A DNA stretch of 6,819 bases. Origin: Clostridia bacterium (lineage in GTDB: Bacteria; Bacillota; Clostridia; Oscillospirales; CAG-272). A program made the position numbers and the translations under genes. The notes under the pieces are model-generated. The model saw nothing but the letters and a program-made list of their open reading frames with translations. It made no database searches and was not told where the DNA came from. The stretch's first letter is position 1, and each line of letters begins with the position of its first letter. The stretch is from assembly GCA_024404435.1 (NCBI GenBank), contig JAKSPW010000074.1, positions 1 through 6,819 on the forward strand, written 5' to 3'. This document shows positions 1 through 5,426 of this stretch, one piece after another.

Positions 1-1
1 G

Positions 2-277
2 ATAAGAAAATGCCGCAACGGCTACGATATTGCCGAAGCCGATCTGAAGCAGAGAGGACCGGGTGATCTCTTCAGTGAGAACGGCGTGATGCGGCAGCAC
101 GGAAAGTCGTCGCTGACTCTCGCCTCAAACTGCACGGACACGTCACTGATCGCGCTTGCCGCCGAGATGGCGAGCCGCGTGATAGAGAGAGACCCCGAAC
201 TGATACTACCCGAAAACGAGCGCATAAAGGCTCTCTGCGAGTCCTTCACCGACAAAAACGAAAATACTATGAATTAA
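2..277 (+). CDS. recG: ATP-dependent DNA helicase RecG, C-terminal end (5' part outside window)
   Basis: Only the last 91 codons are present, read in frame from base 2 to a TAA at 275-277. RecG is a superfamily 2 DNA translocase that regresses stalled replication forks and processes recombination intermediates. The visible part begins with C-R-N-G-Y-D-I-A-E-A-D-L-K and continues R-G-P-G-D-L-F...M-R-Q-H-G. This is the region following helicase motif VI in RecG, related to the TRG motif that Mfd also carries in the form DL-x-x-RG-x-G-x-x-x-G-x-x-Q-x-G. A helical tail with an A-x-x-x-x-x-x-x-x-x-DPEL pattern follows, as usual at the RecG C-terminus. The Walker motifs and the wedge domain lie upstream of the window and cannot be checked. 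The gene converges on the PfoR-like gene and shares its terminator. Identification rests on remembered family motifs. Confidence 0.87.
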   Translation: MRKCRNGYDIAEADLKQRGPGDLFSENGVMRQHGKSSLTLASNCTDTSLIALAAEMASRVIERDPELILPENERIKALCESFTDKNENTMN

Positions 278-278
278 A

Positions 279-309
279 AAAATCCCTTGTGCACAGCACA
301 AGGGATTTT
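279..309 (-). terminator. Intrinsic terminator between convergent recG and PfoR-like gene
   Basis: A perfect 14-bp inverted repeat (279-292 with 296-309) encloses a 3-base loop. On the minus strand it ends in seven consecutive T (plus-strand A276-A282), a strong U-tract for the PfoR-like gene, whose stop lies only 2 bases before the stem. On the plus strand the stem is followed by four T only, so it probably also stops recG transcripts but less efficiently. The hairpin starts 1 base after the recG stop codon. Confidence 0.9.
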
Positions 310-311
310 AC

Positions 312-1382
312 TCATTCGGGAAGTTTCATGTATCCGTCCTTCACGAGACCGATTTTTCGGAGGATCCCGTTGAAGACGAGGGACAGTACAGCGGGGAGGA
401 TGAAGCAGATAAGCACGAGACCGATGATCTGAAGTGCACCGACCTCGCCTGTGTATCCGTTCTCGGGCGAGAACCAGCCGAGAAGCAGTCCGATCGGGCC
501 GAGCAGACCGCACGTTCCCATGCCGGAATTTATCGCCGCGCCGTACATCTTCATGCCGAACACGCAGACCGCAAGCGGACCTGTGACGGCGGAAGCGAGA
601 GTCGGAGCGATCCATATCTGCGGATGCTTAATGATGTTCGGCACCTGGAGCATGCTCGTTCCGAGTCCCTGCGAGAGGATGCCGCCCCAACCGTTTTCAC
701 GGAAGCTGATGACCGCAAAGCCGATCATCTGTGCCGAGCAGCCTGCAACGGCAGCCGCGCCCGCTATCGCAAGTCCCTCGGACGAGCCGATAGCCGCGGC
801 ACTTCCGGTCATCACGAGTCCCGCGCAGATCGCGGCGCTCGAGATCGGGAGCGTGAGTACCATGCCGATGACGACGGAAACGACGATACCCGTCACAAAA
901 GGCGTCTGGATCGCCGCCCAGCCGATGAAACGGCTGATATATCCGGCGAGAGTGCCGATGTAGGGAGCCACGAGGATCGAGAGGACTCCGCCGACGAAGA
1001 TCGTGACGAATGGAGTGACGATGATGTCGACCTTTGTCTTCTTCGAGACGAGCATACCGATCTCAGCGGCGATGATAGCGATAAAGAATACCGCAAGCGG
1101 GCCGCCCGCGCCGCCGAGAGCATTAGCAGCCTGACCGACGGCAGCCGACGAGAATACGACGAGCGGATGAGCCTTCAGCGAATAAGCGATCGCCGCAGCC
1201 ATTGCGGGACCTGCCATTGCCTGAGCGTACCCGCCGATGTCGGAGAAAAAGCCGAGGTGAGGTATCATTCCGAGAGCCTTGAAGATCGTGCCGATGAGCA
1301 GGGAAGCAAAGAGTCCCTGCGCCATGGCGCCCATGGCCTCGATAAAATATCTGTGCAGAAGTTTTTTGATTTTTTCTTTCAT
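312..1382 (-). CDS. PfoR-like membrane protein, PTS_EIIC_2 family (stand-alone IIC-type permease)
   Basis: A 356-residue, strongly hydrophobic protein with about nine or ten membrane-spanning stretches. It resembles COG3641/PTS_EIIC_2, which includes the PfoR protein named for its effect on perfringolysin O expression in Clostridium perfringens. Supporting signatures are a basic N-terminus, an E-N-G-W-G-G stretch near residue 230, G-L-G-T-S-M-L-Q-V-P-N near 240, P-Q-I-W-I-A-P near 255-260, and N-S-G-M-G-T-C-G near 285-292. No IIA or IIB phosphorylation domain is fused or adjacent, so sugar phosphorylation cannot be inferred; the true substrate is unknown. The start is set by a perfect AAGGAGG (plus 1388-1394) five bases before ATG. 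It lies downstream of uraA on the same strand with a hairpin between them, and I see no separate promoter. The regulatory label PfoR is historical and should not be read as a demonstrated function here. Confidence 0.85.
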   Translation of the reverse strand: MKEKIKKLLHRYFIEAMGAMAQGLFASLLIGTIFKALGMIPHLGFFSDIGGYAQAMAGPAMAAAIAYSLKAHPLVVFSSAAVGQAANALGGAGGPLAVFFIAIIAAEIGMLVSKKTKVDIIVTPFVTIFVGGVLSILVAPYIGTLAGYISRFIGWAAIQTPFVTGIVVSVVIGMVLTLPISSAAICAGLVMTGSAAAIGSSEGLAIAGAAAVAGCSAQMIGFAVISFRENGWGGILSQGLGTSMLQVPNIIKHPQIWIAPTLASAVTGPLAVCVFGMKMYGAAINSGMGTCGLLGPIGLLLGWFSPENGYTGEVGALQIIGLVLICFILPAVLSLVFNGILRKIGLVKDGYMKLPE

Positions 1383-1402
1383 AAAAACCTCCTTATAAAC
1401 GC

Positions 1403-1431
1403 AAAAGCCGTCTGCGGAGCAGACGGCTTTT
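1403..1431 (-). terminator. Hairpin between uraA and the PfoR-like gene, possibly a leaky terminator
   Basis: A perfect 13-bp stem (1403-1415 with 1419-1431) closes a 3-base loop 12 bases after the uraA stop. On the minus strand the U-tract is only four T, then GCG, so termination may be partial. The AAGGAGG of the next gene begins 8 bases past the stem. I find no convincing -35/-10 pair between the uraA end and that site, which makes read-through the simplest way to express the downstream gene. Termination and 3'-end protection after RNA processing are both possible roles. Confidence 0.75.
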
Positions 1432-1443
1432 ATTATTTACCGA

Positions 1444-2856
1444 TTATTTCTGCTCTTCGATATTGATATTGTTGTCAGCTTTCTTTCTGCTGAGAAGAAC
1501 GTTGGTGAGAATACCGAGGATAAGAGCGAGAGCGATGGTCGTGATGTTGACTTCACCGAAGGAGACGGAGAGTCCGCCGATACCGGCGATGAGGATAACG
1601 GATACTACGAAGAGGTTTCTGTTGTCCTCGAGGTCGACCTTCTGTACCATCTTAAGACCGGATACTGCGATAAATCCGTAGAGAGCCATGCAAACGCCGC
1701 CCATTACGCAGTTCGGGATCGTGGAGAGGAATGCTGCGAAGGGAGAGAGGAACGAAATGATGATGGCAAGGATTGCAGTTGCCCAGATCGTGATAACGGA
1801 TGCGTTGCCGGAAATAGCGACACAACCGATGGATTCGCCGTAAGTCGTGTTGGGAGCACCGCCGAAGATGGCACCTGCCATGGAGCCTACGCCGTCACCG
1901 AGAAGAGTTCTGTGGAGACCGGGCTCTTCGAGAAGATCCTTCTCAATGATGGAGGAGATGTTCTTATGGTCAGCTATATGCTCTGCGAAGACAACGAATG
2001 CAACGGGAACGTATGCAACTGCGATCGCACCGACGTAAGACCAGGAGAGATCCTTGACACCGTCGATTGCGTCTTTCCAGAGATCCCATGTCGGGAAGCT
2101 TACGAACGTGGAAACCTTGATGTCTGCGAACAGATCCTTGAGCGCGGTAAGGTCGACGACCTTGAGAGCGTCGATGCCGGCGTTGTCACCGATGATGGTG
2201 AGGATGAGGGAGAAGACGTAGCCTGCGAGGATACCGATAACGAACGGGACCATCTTGAGTGTCTTCTTGCCGTAAACGGAGCAGACCATCGTAACTGCGA
2301 GGGTTACAAGACCGCAGAGGATTGCGATTCTGTAGTCACCGCCTGCGGGAGCCGTCTTGAGGTCGTTGATTGCGCTTCCTGCAAGAGAAAGACCGATGAT
2401 GGCGACTGTCGGCCCGATGATGACAGCAGGCATGAGCTTGTTGATCCACTTAACGCCGACGAGCTTGACTACGATAGCGATGATGACGTAAACGAGACCT
2501 GCGAAAACGGCACCGATAATGAGGCCGAGAACGCCGAGCTGTGCGGAAATCGCACCCGTGAATGCAGCTGCCATGGAGCCGAGGAATGCGAAGGAAGAAC
2601 CGAGGAATACGGGGCTCTTCGACTTCGTGAAGAGAAGGTATACGATTGTACCGATACCTGCGCCGCAGAGAGCAGCGACTGTGCTGAGGTTACTTACGGC
2701 ACCTTTTCCCGTTGCTTCGAATGCAGCGGCGGTATTTCCGTTTGTGATGATCGGAACCACGATCGTAGCAGCCATGATTGCGAGGAGCTGCTGGAACGCG
2801 AAGACGATAAGCTGACCGAACTTCGGCTTATCTTTGATGTTGTAGGCGAGTTTCAT
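1444..2856 (-). CDS. uraA: Uracil permease, NCS2 family (UraA/PyrP type)
   Basis: A 470-residue integral membrane protein of the nucleobase:cation symporter-2 family, predicted to import uracil with protons for pyrimidine salvage. Signatures in order: Q-Q-L-L-A-I-M-A-A-T at residues 22-31, G-S-S-F-A-F at 86-91, F-A-E-H at 290-293, and the family signature G-G-A-P-N-T-T-Y-G-E-S-I-G at 332-344. Glu292 and Glu341 are 49 residues apart, exactly the distance between Glu241 and Glu290 that bind uracil in E. coli UraA. Tyr339 and Phe89 fall at the other expected binding-site positions. At the place of UraA His245 a gap-free alignment gives Asp296, with His297 next to it. A hydrophilic loop of about 45 residues at 225-270 is longer than in UraA. 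GGAGGG (2861-2866) four bases before ATG supports the start. The gene has a strong promoter and an attenuator-like leader. Specificity for uracil over xanthine or uric acid is likely from the signature, not proven. Confidence 0.92.
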   Translation of the reverse strand: MKLAYNIKDKPKFGQLIVFAFQQLLAIMAATIVVPIITNGNTAAAFEATGKGAVSNLSTVAALCGAGIGTIVYLLFTKSKSPVFLGSSFAFLGSMAAAFTGAISAQLGVLGLIIGAVFAGLVYVIIAIVVKLVGVKWINKLMPAVIIGPTVAIIGLSLAGSAINDLKTAPAGGDYRIAILCGLVTLAVTMVCSVYGKKTLKMVPFVIGILAGYVFSLILTIIGDNAGIDALKVVDLTALKDLFADIKVSTFVSFPTWDLWKDAIDGVKDLSWSYVGAIAVAYVPVAFVVFAEHIADHKNISSIIEKDLLEEPGLHRTLLGDGVGSMAGAIFGGAPNTTYGESIGCVAISGNASVITIWATAILAIIISFLSPFAAFLSTIPNCVMGGVCMALYGFIAVSGLKMVQKVDLEDNRNLFVVSVILIAGIGGLSVSFGEVNITTIALALILGILTNVLLSRKKADNNINIEEQK

Positions 2857-2948
2857 GTTTCCCTCCGAATGATAAAAATTGTGATTATATTAAAAATACT
2901 TCCGTATTCTAATACCGACATGAAAAAACGAGGCAAATGCTTCAGCAT
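2853..2948 (-). CDS. Putative 31-codon leader peptide of uraA, coupled by an ATGA overlap
   Basis: A small reading frame lies wholly within the uraA leader. It starts at ATG 2948-2946 behind AAGGAGG (2952-2958), with a tight 3-base gap, and ends at TGA 2855-2853, overlapping the uraA ATG as ATGA. The predicted peptide begins MLKHLPRFFM, then has a hydrophobic Ile/Phe-rich middle and ends RRET. Its Shine-Dalgarno and start codon form the 5' arm of the terminator hairpin at 2930-2955. Ribosomes initiating here should therefore prevent that hairpin from forming, and ribosomes terminating here sit on the uraA start. The last codons overlap the uraA ribosome binding site. I know no family for the peptide; its sequence may not matter, only its translation. 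It may also be chance, because AT-rich leaders often stay open for 30 codons. The strong Shine-Dalgarno and the exact overlap argue against that. Confidence 0.4.
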   Translation of the reverse strand: MLKHLPRFFMSVLEYGSIFNIITIFIIRRET

Positions 2949-2955
2949 TTACCTC
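2923..2955 (-). terminator. Intrinsic terminator in the uraA leader (attenuator)
   Basis: An 11-bp stem (5' arm plus-strand 2945-2955, 3' arm 2930-2940) with one G-U pair and a TGAA loop is followed on the minus strand by G and six T (2928-2923). It lies between the uraA promoter and the uraA start, about 67 bases before the ATG, so it would end transcription before the gene unless disrupted. The 5' arm contains the GAGG of a Shine-Dalgarno sequence and an ATG. A short upstream segment, GGGCAA at 2993-2988, could pair with TTGCCT in the 3' arm as a weak antiterminator. I recognise no aptamer or PyrR binding loop in the roughly 43 bases ahead of it. Confidence 0.75.
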
Positions 2956-3004
2956 CTTTCGATCAGAATTGTCCGAGCCACAACAAGTTGCCCTATTGGG
3001 TAAA

Positions 3005-3033
3005 ATAATAACACAATATGTTGCGCTTGTCAA
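3005..3033 (-). promoter_or_regulatory. Sigma-A type promoter of uraA
   Basis: On the minus strand TTGACA (plus 3028-3033) and TATTAT (plus 3005-3010) are separated by exactly 17 bases. The -35 box is perfect and the -10 box matches in five of six positions. Transcription should begin near 3001-2997, in the sequence TTTACCCAATAGGG, giving a leader of about 140 bases. The first transcribed bases would include a C run followed by a possible 3-bp CCC/GGG hairpin. Confidence 0.85.
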
Positions 3034-3133
3034 TACGTTTTTCGACTTTTTCGGATTATTTTTGCGTTTTATCACGACTGTGAGCCACGTCATAAAATGA
3101 TTTTGAGCGTGTTATACGCAAGAAAGGAAATAT

Positions 3134-3673
3134 ATGACAAATTTCACATATAACAGACGCAGAGCGGCGGATTACGCGCTGAAATGGGCGTACAGACGGA
3201 ACCCGCTTTTTACGGACTTTTCCGGCATCGGTGGCAATTGCACGAACTTCGTCTCACAGTGCATTTTCGCGGGCTCCTGCGTCATGAATTTTGAGGTGAC
3301 CTTCGGCTGGTACTATCTCTCGCCCGAGGACAGAGCGCCCGCGTGGACGGGAGTGCAGTACTTATATAACTTCCTGACCACAAACGGCGGTGCGGGGCCT
3401 TTCGGCAGGGAGGTGGACGCATTTGAGACGAAGGTCGGTGACGTCATACAGCTCGCGAACTCCGAAGGGACCTTCTATCATTCCGTCCTCGTCGTCGGCA
3501 GCCTTGACGGAGAGCCGCTCGTCGCCGCACAGTCGAATGACGCATTCGCAAAGCCCTTGTCCGCCTATGACTTTGCCTCCTCCCGCGGGATCGCCGTCAA
3601 CGGTGTCCGCGGTGAAAAGAGATGTGACTGCTTTGAGAAGTTCTATAACGGAGAAGACCTCACGGTCTGCTGA
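3134..3673 (+). CDS. Amidase_6 domain protein, putative cysteine amidase/peptidase
   Basis: A 179-residue protein that consists almost entirely of the putative amidase domain Amidase_6 (PF12671). Typical elements are Y-N-R-R-R-A-A-D-Y-A near residue 6, W-A-Y-R-R-N-P at 18-24, G-G-N-C-T-N-F-V-S-Q at 33-42, R-A-P-A-W-T-G at 67-73, G-D-V-I-Q-L at 102-107, and F-Y-H-S at 114-117. Cys36 and His116 are the likely catalytic pair. The usual A-A-H-S block is A-A-Q-S-N-D here (131-136), so Asn135 or Asp136 may be the third residue. There is no signal peptide or membrane segment, so the protein should stay in the compartment where it is made. AAGGA at 3124-3128, five bases before ATG, supports the start. 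The natural substrate of this family is not established to my knowledge. Lying 70 bases ahead of spoIVA on the same strand with no terminator between, it could feed read-through into spoIVA and may act in sporulation; that link is inference. Confidence 0.85.
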   Translation: MTNFTYNRRRAADYALKWAYRRNPLFTDFSGIGGNCTNFVSQCIFAGSCVMNFEVTFGWYYLSPEDRAPAWTGVQYLYNFLTTNGGAGPFGREVDAFETKVGDVIQLANSEGTFYHSVLVVGSLDGEPLVAAQSNDAFAKPLSAYDFASSRGIAVNGVRGEKRCDCFEKFYNGEDLTVC

Positions 3674-3676
3674 GAG

Positions 3677-3705
3677 TCATATTGCGGCACGCCGCCTCAT
3701 ATTCT
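3677..3705 (+). promoter_or_regulatory. Predicted sigma-E promoter of spoIVA
   Basis: TCATATT (3677-3683) fits the sigma-E -35 pattern K-M-ATATT fully. After a 14-base spacer, CATATTCT (3698-3705) matches CATACA-x-T at the outer positions. This is the right spacing for the mother-cell factor sigma-E, which is known to drive spoIVA in Bacillus subtilis. Transcription would start near 3712, about 30 bases before the spoIVA ATG. The -35 box lies 3 bases after the amidase stop codon. The spacer itself contains a GCGGC-AC-GCCGC inverted repeat. Confidence 0.68.
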
Positions 3706-3743
3706 TTAGTAAGTTTTGACCGAAAGAAAGATGAGGTAATATA

Positions 3744-5252
3744 ATGGCGAGTGAGAGCATATACCGCGACGTCGCAGAAAGGACGAACGGAGAGATATTC
3801 ATCGGCGTCGTCGGGCCCGTCAGAAGCGGAAAATCGACGTTTATCAAGAAGTTCATGGAGTCGGCGGTCATCCCGAATATCGAAAGCGAATACGACAGAC
3901 AGAGAGCGCGGGATGAGCTTCCGCAGAGCGCGGGCGGGCGTACCGTCATGACAACTGAACCGAAGTTCGTGCCGGACGAGGCGGTGAGAGTGACTCTCGA
4001 CGGAAACACTCCGCTCGACGTCAGGCTCATCGACTGCGTCGGGTACCTGATCCCCGGCATCCTCGGCGACACCGAGGAGGGAACAAAGCGCCTCGTGCAC
4101 ACTCCGTGGTCAAAAGAGCCCGTTCCGTTCGAGGCGGCGGCGGAGGACGGCACCCGCAGGGTGATCGCCGATCATTCCACCGTCGGGATCCTCGTCACCT
4201 GCGACGGCACGATCGGAGACCTGCCGAGAGAAAACTACGTTGAGGCGGAGGAGCGGATCGTCCGCGAGCTGACGGAGCTCGGAAAACCGTTCGTTGTCGT
4301 TCTGAATTCGGCAGATCCCGGCTCTCCCGATGCCGAACGTCTCGCGCTCTCGCTCGAGGAAAAATACGGCGCGCCGGTGGCACTCGTGAACTGCCTCGAC
4401 GTAGATGCCGAAGACGTTGAAGCGATAATGAAGCTGCTCATACCCGAATTCCCCGTAAAGGAAATATCGGTTGACCTGCCGTCGTGGATGACGGTCCTCG
4501 ACGGAGACCACGGGCTGAAGAAGACCGTGACGGATTCGGTCACGTCGTCCTTAAGCGGCATCGGCAGGATGTGTGACGTTGAAGAATTCTGCCGTCGGCT
4601 GACGGAAAAGATAAAGGCTTCGCTCACTCCCGCCGAAGTCGCCGGAGAAGTGGACGGCGAGATCGAAAAGCTCGATATGAGCTGCGGAAACTCGGAAGTG
4701 ATACTAAAGCTTCCGGAGAGAATGTTTTACCGCATCATCGGAGAGCAGACGGGCATTTCCGTTGATAACGAGGCGGAGCTTCTCTCGGTGCTCCGGCAGC
4801 TGTCGAAGATGAAAGCCGAGTATGAAAAGTACGCGGATGCCATAAACGACGTGAACGAGAGAGGGTACGGCATCGTCCTGCCGGACGCGGAAGACCTGAC
4901 TCTCGACGAGCCGGAAATCGTGCGGCAGTCGGGCGGATACGGAATAAAGCTGCGTGCTTCGGCTCCGTCGATACACATGATAAAGGCGGGCATCGAAACG
5001 GAGCTGAGCCCGATCGTCGGCACTGAGGCACAGTCGGAGGAGCTTGTAAAATACCTGCTTGACGAGTTCAGAGAGAATCCGAGCGGCATATGGGACACTA
5101 ATCTGTTCGGAAAATCCATATACGAGCTCGTGAACGAGGGGCTTCACTCGAAGCTCGGACATCTGCCGGAGGACGCAAGGGAAAAGCTCGGCGAGACGCT
5201 GTCAAAAGTCGTGAACGAAGGCGCCGGAGGACTGATTTGTATTATACTTTGA
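3744..5252 (+). CDS. spoIVA: Stage IV sporulation protein A, spore coat basement-layer ATPase
   Basis: A 502-residue full-length SpoIVA (the B. subtilis protein has 492). SpoIVA is made in the mother cell, binds the forespore outer membrane through SpoVM, and polymerises with ATP hydrolysis into the platform on which the coat assembles; it is also needed for cortex formation. The P-loop G-x-x-R-S-G-K-S-T has Lys30 at the same number as the B. subtilis Walker A lysine. Thr70-Thr71 in T-V-M-T-T-E-P-K-F and Asp97 in the Walker B-like L-I-D-C-V-G-Y also keep their numbers. Further matches are D-E-L-P-Q-S-A-G-G at 57-65, H-S-T-V-G-I near 144, T-x-D/C-D-G-T-I-G-D near 153, A-P-S-I-H-M-I-K near 411, I-G-T-E-x-Q-S-E-E-L-V and the terminal G-G-L-I-C-I-I-L. 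The start has GAGG at 3733-3736, seven bases before ATG. A sigma-E promoter precedes it and a terminator follows directly. All catalytic residues are intact, so the gene looks functional. Confidence 0.98.
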   Translation: MASESIYRDVAERTNGEIFIGVVGPVRSGKSTFIKKFMESAVIPNIESEYDRQRARDELPQSAGGRTVMTTEPKFVPDEAVRVTLDGNTPLDVRLIDCVGYLIPGILGDTEEGTKRLVHTPWSKEPVPFEAAAEDGTRRVIADHSTVGILVTCDGTIGDLPRENYVEAEERIVRELTELGKPFVVVLNSADPGSPDAERLALSLEEKYGAPVALVNCLDVDAEDVEAIMKLLIPEFPVKEISVDLPSWMTVLDGDHGLKKTVTDSVTSSLSGIGRMCDVEEFCRRLTEKIKASLTPAEVAGEVDGEIEKLDMSCGNSEVILKLPERMFYRIIGEQTGISVDNEAELLSVLRQLSKMKAEYEKYADAINDVNERGYGIVLPDAEDLTLDEPEIVRQSGGYGIKLRASAPSIHMIKAGIETELSPIVGTEAQSEELVKYLLDEFRENPSGIWDTNLFGKSIYELVNEGLHSKLGHLPEDAREKLGETLSKVVNEGAGGLICIIL

Positions 5253-5254
5253 TC

Positions 5255-5282
5255 AAAAAGCCACCCGAGAGGGTGGCTTTTT
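5255..5282 (+). terminator. spoIVA intrinsic terminator
   Basis: A perfect 12-bp stem (5255-5266 with 5271-5282) closes a GAGA tetraloop, of the stable GNRA type. The arm ends in five T, and the stem starts 2 bases after the spoIVA stop codon. The stem begins with five A, so the reverse direction also has a short U-tract. Confidence 0.92.
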
Positions 5283-5284
5283 GA

Positions 5285-5393
5285 GTGAAGCGGGCGGCAC
5301 TTCCGCCCGTTAAGAAGTTAAGCCGCGGACTTTGTCCGCTGTGAAGCAGTGCACTTTGTGCACAGTTAAGGAACACTTTTGCCGCAGGCAAAA
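5285..5393. repeat. Array of small hairpins on a 24-base period (GTGAAG/GTTAAG repeats)
   Basis: The hexamers GTGAAG or GTTAAG recur at 5285, 5309, 5317, 5341 and 5365, so units are 24 bases long, with one 8-base extra GTTAAGAA at 5309-5316. Units 1 to 3 each carry a different short hairpin: CGGGCGG/CCGCCCG (5291-5297, 5303-5309), GCGGAC/GTCCGC (5325-5330, 5334-5339) and GTGCAC/GTGCAC (5349-5354, 5358-5363). Loops are TTT, or CACTT in unit 1, so each unit has ACTT across its apex. A fourth, diverged unit holds TTTTGCC/GGCAAAA (5377-5383, 5387-5393). Arms change between units yet stay complementary, which points to conserved RNA or DNA structure rather than sequence. It fills the gap between the ends of spoIVA and the SLH gene. 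I cannot name the family. Function could be transcript 3'-end stabilisation, protein binding or a small mobile repeat. Confidence 0.7.
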
Positions 5394-5426
5394 AACGACC
5401 GACTGAATTCAGTCGGTCGTTTTTTT
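5390..5426 (-). terminator. Terminator of the SLH gene, a 36-base perfect palindrome
   Basis: Positions 5390-5425 form a perfect inverted repeat centred on GAATTC: six A, CGACCGACTG, AATT in the middle, and the mirror arm ending in T. On the minus strand six T follow the GC-rich stem, so it terminates the SLH gene, whose TAA stop (5427-5425) overlaps the outermost base of the palindrome. Seven T on the plus strand (5420-5426) make it an equally good terminator in the other direction, a backup for spoIVA transcripts. Confidence 0.9.

Noticed and set aside
624..1466. Plus-strand open frame of 280 codons opposite the PfoR-like gene
   Set aside because: Arg/Asp/Glu-rich low-complexity product mirroring the opposite membrane protein; no plausible start site or family.
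2955..3001. Purine, preQ1 or PyrR-type regulatory RNA in the uraA leader
   Set aside because: The segment before the terminator is only about 43 bases and shows none of the conserved aptamer loops or the PyrR binding loop that I know.
1912..3003. Plus-strand open frame of 363 codons opposite uraA
   Set aside because: It is an antisense shadow: the product is full of Asp, Glu and Cys with no domain, while the opposite strand encodes a clear NCS2 permease with conserved binding residues.
2890..3093. 67-codon minus-strand frame across the uraA promoter
   Set aside because: Its start lies upstream of the predicted -35 box, so it would not be on the uraA transcript, and it lacks a good ribosome binding site.
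3091..3098. CATAAAAT as a sigma-E or sigma-K -10 box for the amidase gene
   Set aside because: It fits the sigma-E -10 pattern in seven of eight positions, but nothing like ATATT lies 14-15 bases upstream and the sigma-K AC element is misplaced. Kept only as a weak hint.
3744..4153. Minus-strand open frames opposite the start of spoIVA and its upstream gap
   Set aside because: They overlap the strongly conserved SpoIVA ATPase domain and give Ser/Arg-rich products without recognisable features.
5285..5393. CRISPR array
   Set aside because: Repeats are six bases with 18-base structured intervals, far shorter than CRISPR repeats and spacers, and no cas gene is near.
5314..5406. Short open frame running through the hairpin array
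   Set aside because: It reads 30 codons without a stop but lacks a ribosome binding site and an ATG start, and the 8-base insertion breaks any coding period. The pairing pattern explains the sequence better.
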